A DNA stretch of 37,617 nucleotides from Geoglobus sp. (GTDB lineage: Archaea > Halobacteriota > Archaeoglobi > Archaeoglobales > Archaeoglobaceae): the NCBI GenBank assembly GCA_015522195.1, contig WAMS01000081.1:1-37617 (forward strand), written 5' to 3'. Below are positions 34,074 to 37,617 of the stretch, in pieces (position 1 is the first letter of the stretch; every line of letters begins with the position of its first letter). The position numbers were made by a program, and so were the translations under genes. The notes below the pieces were generated by a model. The model did not search any database. It was not told the DNA's origin and saw only the letters and a list, made by a program, of their open reading frames with translations.

Positions 34074-35939
34074 AGCAGCACCAAAAACGTCAAGACTTTC
34101 AATCTTTTTGAAAACACCTGCAATTTTGCAGAATGTGGTTCTGATTTTCAGCTGTTCCACAACCTCTTCATCAAGTCTTTTTTCAGCCTCTGCAAAGAAC
34201 ACGTAATCTCCCAGTCTGCTGCCTGAGGGTCTGCTTTCAAGCTTTCTGAGATTTATCCCGTGTTTGTAGAAAACTTCAAGAACGCTGTAGAGCGCTCCCG
34301 GTCTGTCATCTACTCCGAAAAATATGCATGTAATCTCTCCATTCTCTGAATCCCCATCTGGTCTCCTGATTATATAGAATCTTGTTCTGTTGGGTGTTTT
34401 AGTGTGTATGTCTCTTTTGATAATGTGGAGTCTGTAGAGTTTTGCAGCAAGCTCAGATGCTATTGCAGCTGAGGTCTCATCAAGCATCTCTATCGCCTCA
34501 CTTGTGCTCCTGGTGTATCTTATTTCGGCATGGGGAATGTAGTTGTTTATGAACTCAGAGCACTGTGCTATTGCCTGGGGATGAGAGAATACTGTTTTTA
34601 TTTCCTTCAGACTCAGATTTCTCTTTCCAACAAGATTGTGCCTTATTTCCGATTCGTATTCGGCAAAAACCTCAACTTCGTATTTCATGAGAGAGTCAAG
34701 GGTCTGGATCACGGTGCCGTGCAGGGAATTTTCAACAGGAATCAGCCCAAAATCTGCATCACCGGTTTCAACAGCCTTGAACACATCCTCAACACTGTTC
34801 CGGTATATTATCGGGAGTCTGGATCCAGCAAGTCTCAATGCCGCCTCTTCTGTGTAGCTCCCATGGGGTCCAAGAACTGCAATCTTCTTTCTGACACCGA
34901 GAGTTCTGTATTCCTCTTCCTTTGTCAGTTTCATTATATTTTCAAATATCTCGGATACATAAAGGGGATTCAGTGATGTCCTGCCTGTGATTTCCCTGAT
35001 CTTCACATCTTCAATCTGAGCTATCTCAACAGGCTGATTGAGTTTTCTCTTTTCAAGTGCAACCTTTTTGCCTGCAAAAACCCTTCTCTCCACAAGCCTG
35101 AGAATCAGAGAATCGAGAGCCCGGATATATCCTCTGAGCTCATCTATGCTCTGAACCTCAACCGTTGCCTTGTACGAATCCAGGATGAATGTCGAATCTT
35201 TATAGTTGCTGAACTCTTTTCTGAGATCTTCCACAAGTGTTCTGAAGTTTTCCCTGTCTTTCAGTATTTCATCGAGGAGTCTTGCATTTTCGATTATTTC
35301 AAGTCTTGTTTTTTCTGCATTATTCAGAATATGGTAGTACATACTCCAGTCCTGATTTATTATCCGGCTTGCAAGCTTGTGCAGTATTAGAAAAATCGGT
35401 GAGGCAATCTCATATTGATTTTTGAACCTGCCTCTCAGGGTGAGAGCAAACAGGAAAAGGAGAAAATGTGCGGTTCCCTGAATTTCTGCCATTTTTCTGT
35501 CATGCTCACTGTAGGACAGATTTGAAATAATTGCTCCTGCTTTTCTGAACTCCTCCAGAATGGCATCCTCTTCATGCCTGCCACTTCGCTCAACAACAAC
35601 TATGTTTGAGAGGCCTATCTCACTTTCGGGACCGAACATGGGATGAATGCTCATGTACTGGAGGGCATGACTCTCAAGAAACGGGATAGAAGTTGATTTT
35701 ATTGTTGCAATATCAACAACAAGAGCTCCCCTGTTCAGCTCAGCAATCTTTTTCACAGCCTCTTCAATTGAATCCATTGGGACGCAGAGAAAAATAACAT
35801 CAAAATCTGTCACTTCTCTTTCCTCTATTTCGCTCAGATCACTGTTGATGTCGTAGCATCTGACGTAATATCCTCTTGCAGCAAAAAAATCCCTGAATAT
35901 TCTTCCCATACCTCCCATTCCGTAAATCAGAATCTTCAT
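34056..35939 (-). CDS. Trifunctional prephenate dehydrogenase / chorismate mutase / prephenate dehydratase (TyrA-AroQ-PheA) with ACT domain
   Basis: 627 aa; MKILIYGMGGMGRIFRDFFAARGY (NAD Rossmann), AroQ-like helix IDELRGYIRALDSLILRLVERRVFAGKKVALEK, PheA KIAVLGPHGSYTEEAALRL...GLIPVENSLHGTVIQTLD...TRFYII, ACT DDRPGALYSVLEVFYKHGINLRKLESRPSG. Confidence 0.95.
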   Translation of the reverse strand: MKILIYGMGGMGRIFRDFFAARGYYVRCYDINSDLSEIEEREVTDFDVIFLCVPMDSIEEAVKKIAELNRGALVVDIATIKSTSIPFLESHALQYMSIHPMFGPESEIGLSNIVVVERSGRHEEDAILEEFRKAGAIISNLSYSEHDRKMAEIQGTAHFLLFLFALTLRGRFKNQYEIASPIFLILHKLASRIINQDWSMYYHILNNAEKTRLEIIENARLLDEILKDRENFRTLVEDLRKEFSNYKDSTFILDSYKATVEVQSIDELRGYIRALDSLILRLVERRVFAGKKVALEKRKLNQPVEIAQIEDVKIREITGRTSLNPLYVSEIFENIMKLTKEEEYRTLGVRKKIAVLGPHGSYTEEAALRLAGSRLPIIYRNSVEDVFKAVETGDADFGLIPVENSLHGTVIQTLDSLMKYEVEVFAEYESEIRHNLVGKRNLSLKEIKTVFSHPQAIAQCSEFINNYIPHAEIRYTRSTSEAIEMLDETSAAIASELAAKLYRLHIIKRDIHTKTPNRTRFYIIRRPDGDSENGEITCIFFGVDDRPGALYSVLEVFYKHGINLRKLESRPSGSRLGDYVFFAEAEKRLDEEVVEQLKIRTTFCKIAGVFKKIESLDVFGAASATEI

Positions 35940-36553
35940 ACAACACCCATCGATTTCAGAATTTTTCTTGCAGTGTATACATCATACTGCCCCGGAGCAA
36001 CAGGGGTGGAGATGGCACAGTATATGAAGGGGGAGCCGAGAATGAACGAGAGTATTCTTGTATAGGCAAAGGTTTTACCCATCAGGAATGCTATAACCCC
36101 CTCATACTCTGTGAGCAGTCTCACAATTTTAAGCACATCCTCCTTTCCATTTCCCATTGTGGCTATTTTGATGTAGTCCCCTCTTCTCCCTTCAACAATA
36201 TCTGCAAGAACGTCATACTCCGGAGTCTCGGACAGGTTGTGATATGATTCAACAATCTTTACTTTCTCAAATTTCAGAAAGGTGTCATCATCAACATCCG
36301 TCTCAATATCTACAAAATCTGAATGTCTCGAATATTTCAAAAGCAATTCAAGCCTTTTCTCTTCTTCCTCATCAAATCTGCCACCATCTTCCTTTCTTCT
36401 TATGGTAACTATTGAAGGTTTTTCGGTTCTGACCCTGTCATATTCGGGAAAGGACGGAAAGAGATCAAGTCTGAACTCTATTATATCTGCAACCCTTACA
36501 GCCTGGGATGCCTCGGCAAAACTTCTCACAGAAGCCACAAATTTACCCTTCAA
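35936..36553 (-). CDS. aroD: Type I 3-dehydroquinate dehydratase
   Basis: 205 aa; DIIEFRLDLFPS, DFVDIETDV, VKIVESYHNLSETPEYD, YIKIATMGNGKED. Confidence 0.93.
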   Translation of the reverse strand: MKGKFVASVRSFAEASQAVRVADIIEFRLDLFPSFPEYDRVRTEKPSIVTIRRKEDGGRFDEEEEKRLELLLKYSRHSDFVDIETDVDDDTFLKFEKVKIVESYHNLSETPEYDVLADIVEGRRGDYIKIATMGNGKEDVLKIVRLLTEYEGVIAFLMGKTFAYTRILSFILGSPFIYCAISTPVAPGQYDVYTARKILKSMGVV

Positions 36554-37529
36554 TTATGCTCTCCTCCACGGCAATCCCAAAGTGCCTTGCCTTTTCGCCA
36601 AGATACACAAGTATTTCGTCTCCCTCTTTTAGCTCAGCTACACTCACGTGCTCTCCATTAGAATTAACAAGCTTTATTGTTTCAGCATTTTGCAGGATCA
36701 CTGACCCTTTTCCTGCTTCATTCTCGGCTTTTAAGAGAATCATCGGTCTTTTTTCAATCTTCACCCTTCCAACAAAGCTTTTTCTCGTATTTCCATCGAA
36801 TCTCACTATCTCAATCTCATCCCCCGCTCTGAGCTCAGAGAGGTACCTTGTTTTCTCACCAACCTTTACATACGCATTAACACTTCCGGCATTTACTCTG
36901 AAAGGTCTTGATGAGACATATTCACTCTCCTCACTTTCGCTTGCCACGAGAAACATGAAACCTGCGCTGTTCCCAATAAGCATCCCTTCACCCACCTCCA
37001 TGAGTGATATCGTATCAATGCATACTCTGTCTCCCATTCCAAGTTTTCTTATCTCTGTAATTCTGGCTTTTGAAAGTATGACATTTCTCTGATCCTCAGC
37101 TATTTCTGTAAACTGCATAAGCTCATCTCTACTCTTTGGATAAACTGCAATTCCATCAGCTCCTGATTCCAGTGTGGTGAGTGCTGTTTCAGCCTCTTCA
37201 ACATCTCTCACGATTGCTATTATCTTGCCGCTGCTCTTCATTGCAATTATGTTTTCGAGTGGTATGATCTTCCAGTCATCAAAGTCAAGAAAGACCCTGG
37301 ATCTTGATCTTGCAATTTCTATTGCCTTTTCCTGATCGTCAGCTGATTTTATTCTGAATATCTGCACACCCTCTACTTCAATGTTGCCGAGCCTCTTTAC
37401 TCTCTCCCTGAACTCATCTCTGACCGCAACACCGGTAAAACCAAGTTCTATTGCATTTTTCACATTTTCCTTTACAGAATCCCATTTTTTTCCATCATCT
37501 ATCAGCCACAGTTCTTTCATATACAACAC
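36543..37529 (-). CDS. aroB': 3-dehydroquinate synthase II (archaeal AroB')
   Basis: 328 aa; MKELWLIDDGKKWDSVKENVKNAIELGFTGV, GDRVCIDTISLMEVGEGMLIGNSAGFMFLVASE, PFRVNAGSVNAYV. Confidence 0.94.
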   Translation of the reverse strand: MLYMKELWLIDDGKKWDSVKENVKNAIELGFTGVAVRDEFRERVKRLGNIEVEGVQIFRIKSADDQEKAIEIARSRSRVFLDFDDWKIIPLENIIAMKSSGKIIAIVRDVEEAETALTTLESGADGIAVYPKSRDELMQFTEIAEDQRNVILSKARITEIRKLGMGDRVCIDTISLMEVGEGMLIGNSAGFMFLVASESEESEYVSSRPFRVNAGSVNAYVKVGEKTRYLSELRAGDEIEIVRFDGNTRKSFVGRVKIEKRPMILLKAENEAGKGSVILQNAETIKLVNSNGEHVSVAELKEGDEILVYLGEKARHFGIAVEESIIEG

Positions 37530-37617
37530 CGTGAACTATTCTGCTCACTCTGAGCGCAAACTCCCTGGGATCATCGGCCTGAAAAACGTTTCTACCCATG
37601 GCTACTCCACTTGCTCC
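37495..37617 (-). CDS. C-terminal end of 2-amino-3,7-dideoxy-D-threo-hept-6-ulosonate synthase-like aldolase (partial)
   Basis: Open frame from the window edge on minus strand: GASGVAMGRNVFQADDPREFALRVSRIVHGVVYERTVADR*; overlaps the aroB' start, as expected for the archaeal AroA'-AroB' pair. Confidence 0.82.
   Translation of the reverse strand, partial: GASGVAMGRNVFQADDPREFALRVSRIVHGVVYERTVADR

Noticed and set aside
36508-37092. 194-aa plus-strand ORF
   Set aside because: Shadow of aroB'/aroD; Ser/Pro/Phe-rich without motif.
1-37617. CRISPR arrays, rRNA genes, IS elements with terminal inverted repeats
   Set aside because: No regularly spaced repeats, rRNA motifs or transposase-like ORFs seen on reading.

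Overview
The window is gene-dense archaeal DNA. The tRNA, ribosomal, SRP19, GINS, PriS and Sec61-beta genes and the fused TyrA-AroQ-PheA protein suggest an Archaeoglobales-like euryarchaeon; this is an inference and no search was run. Main blocks: (i) a TRAP-TAXI transporter, UbiD-like decarboxylase, ferredoxin and AprA/FrdA-like flavoprotein cluster, divergent from an RHH-like regulator; (ii) a replication/translation cluster (ogg2, rps27e, rpl44e, GINS, priS); (iii) argB and neighbouring metabolic genes; (iv) a small accessory island (~14.98-16.73 kb) next to tRNA-Thr(TGT); (v) mtnP, PRTase, CBS-ParB, hisE, srp19 and trmG10-like genes; (vi) GAPDH, CooT, radical SAM and aldehyde ferredoxin oxidoreductase; (vii) dcd, secG, engB and a ubiquitin-like protein; (viii) a shikimate/aromatic amino acid operon. 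The best unlisted signal is in the tRNA-Thr island. Two small consecutive ORFs there are linked by a -1 overlap containing a perfect in-frame X XXY YYZ heptamer (G GGT TTT, 16031-16037), the architecture of a tailed-virus tail assembly chaperone G/GT pair. The island also holds a RelBE-type toxin-antitoxin pair and an integrase-like N-terminal fragment whose reading frame starts inside the tRNA gene (SSV-type int(N)). I read it as the scar of an otherwise deleted archaeal tailed provirus.
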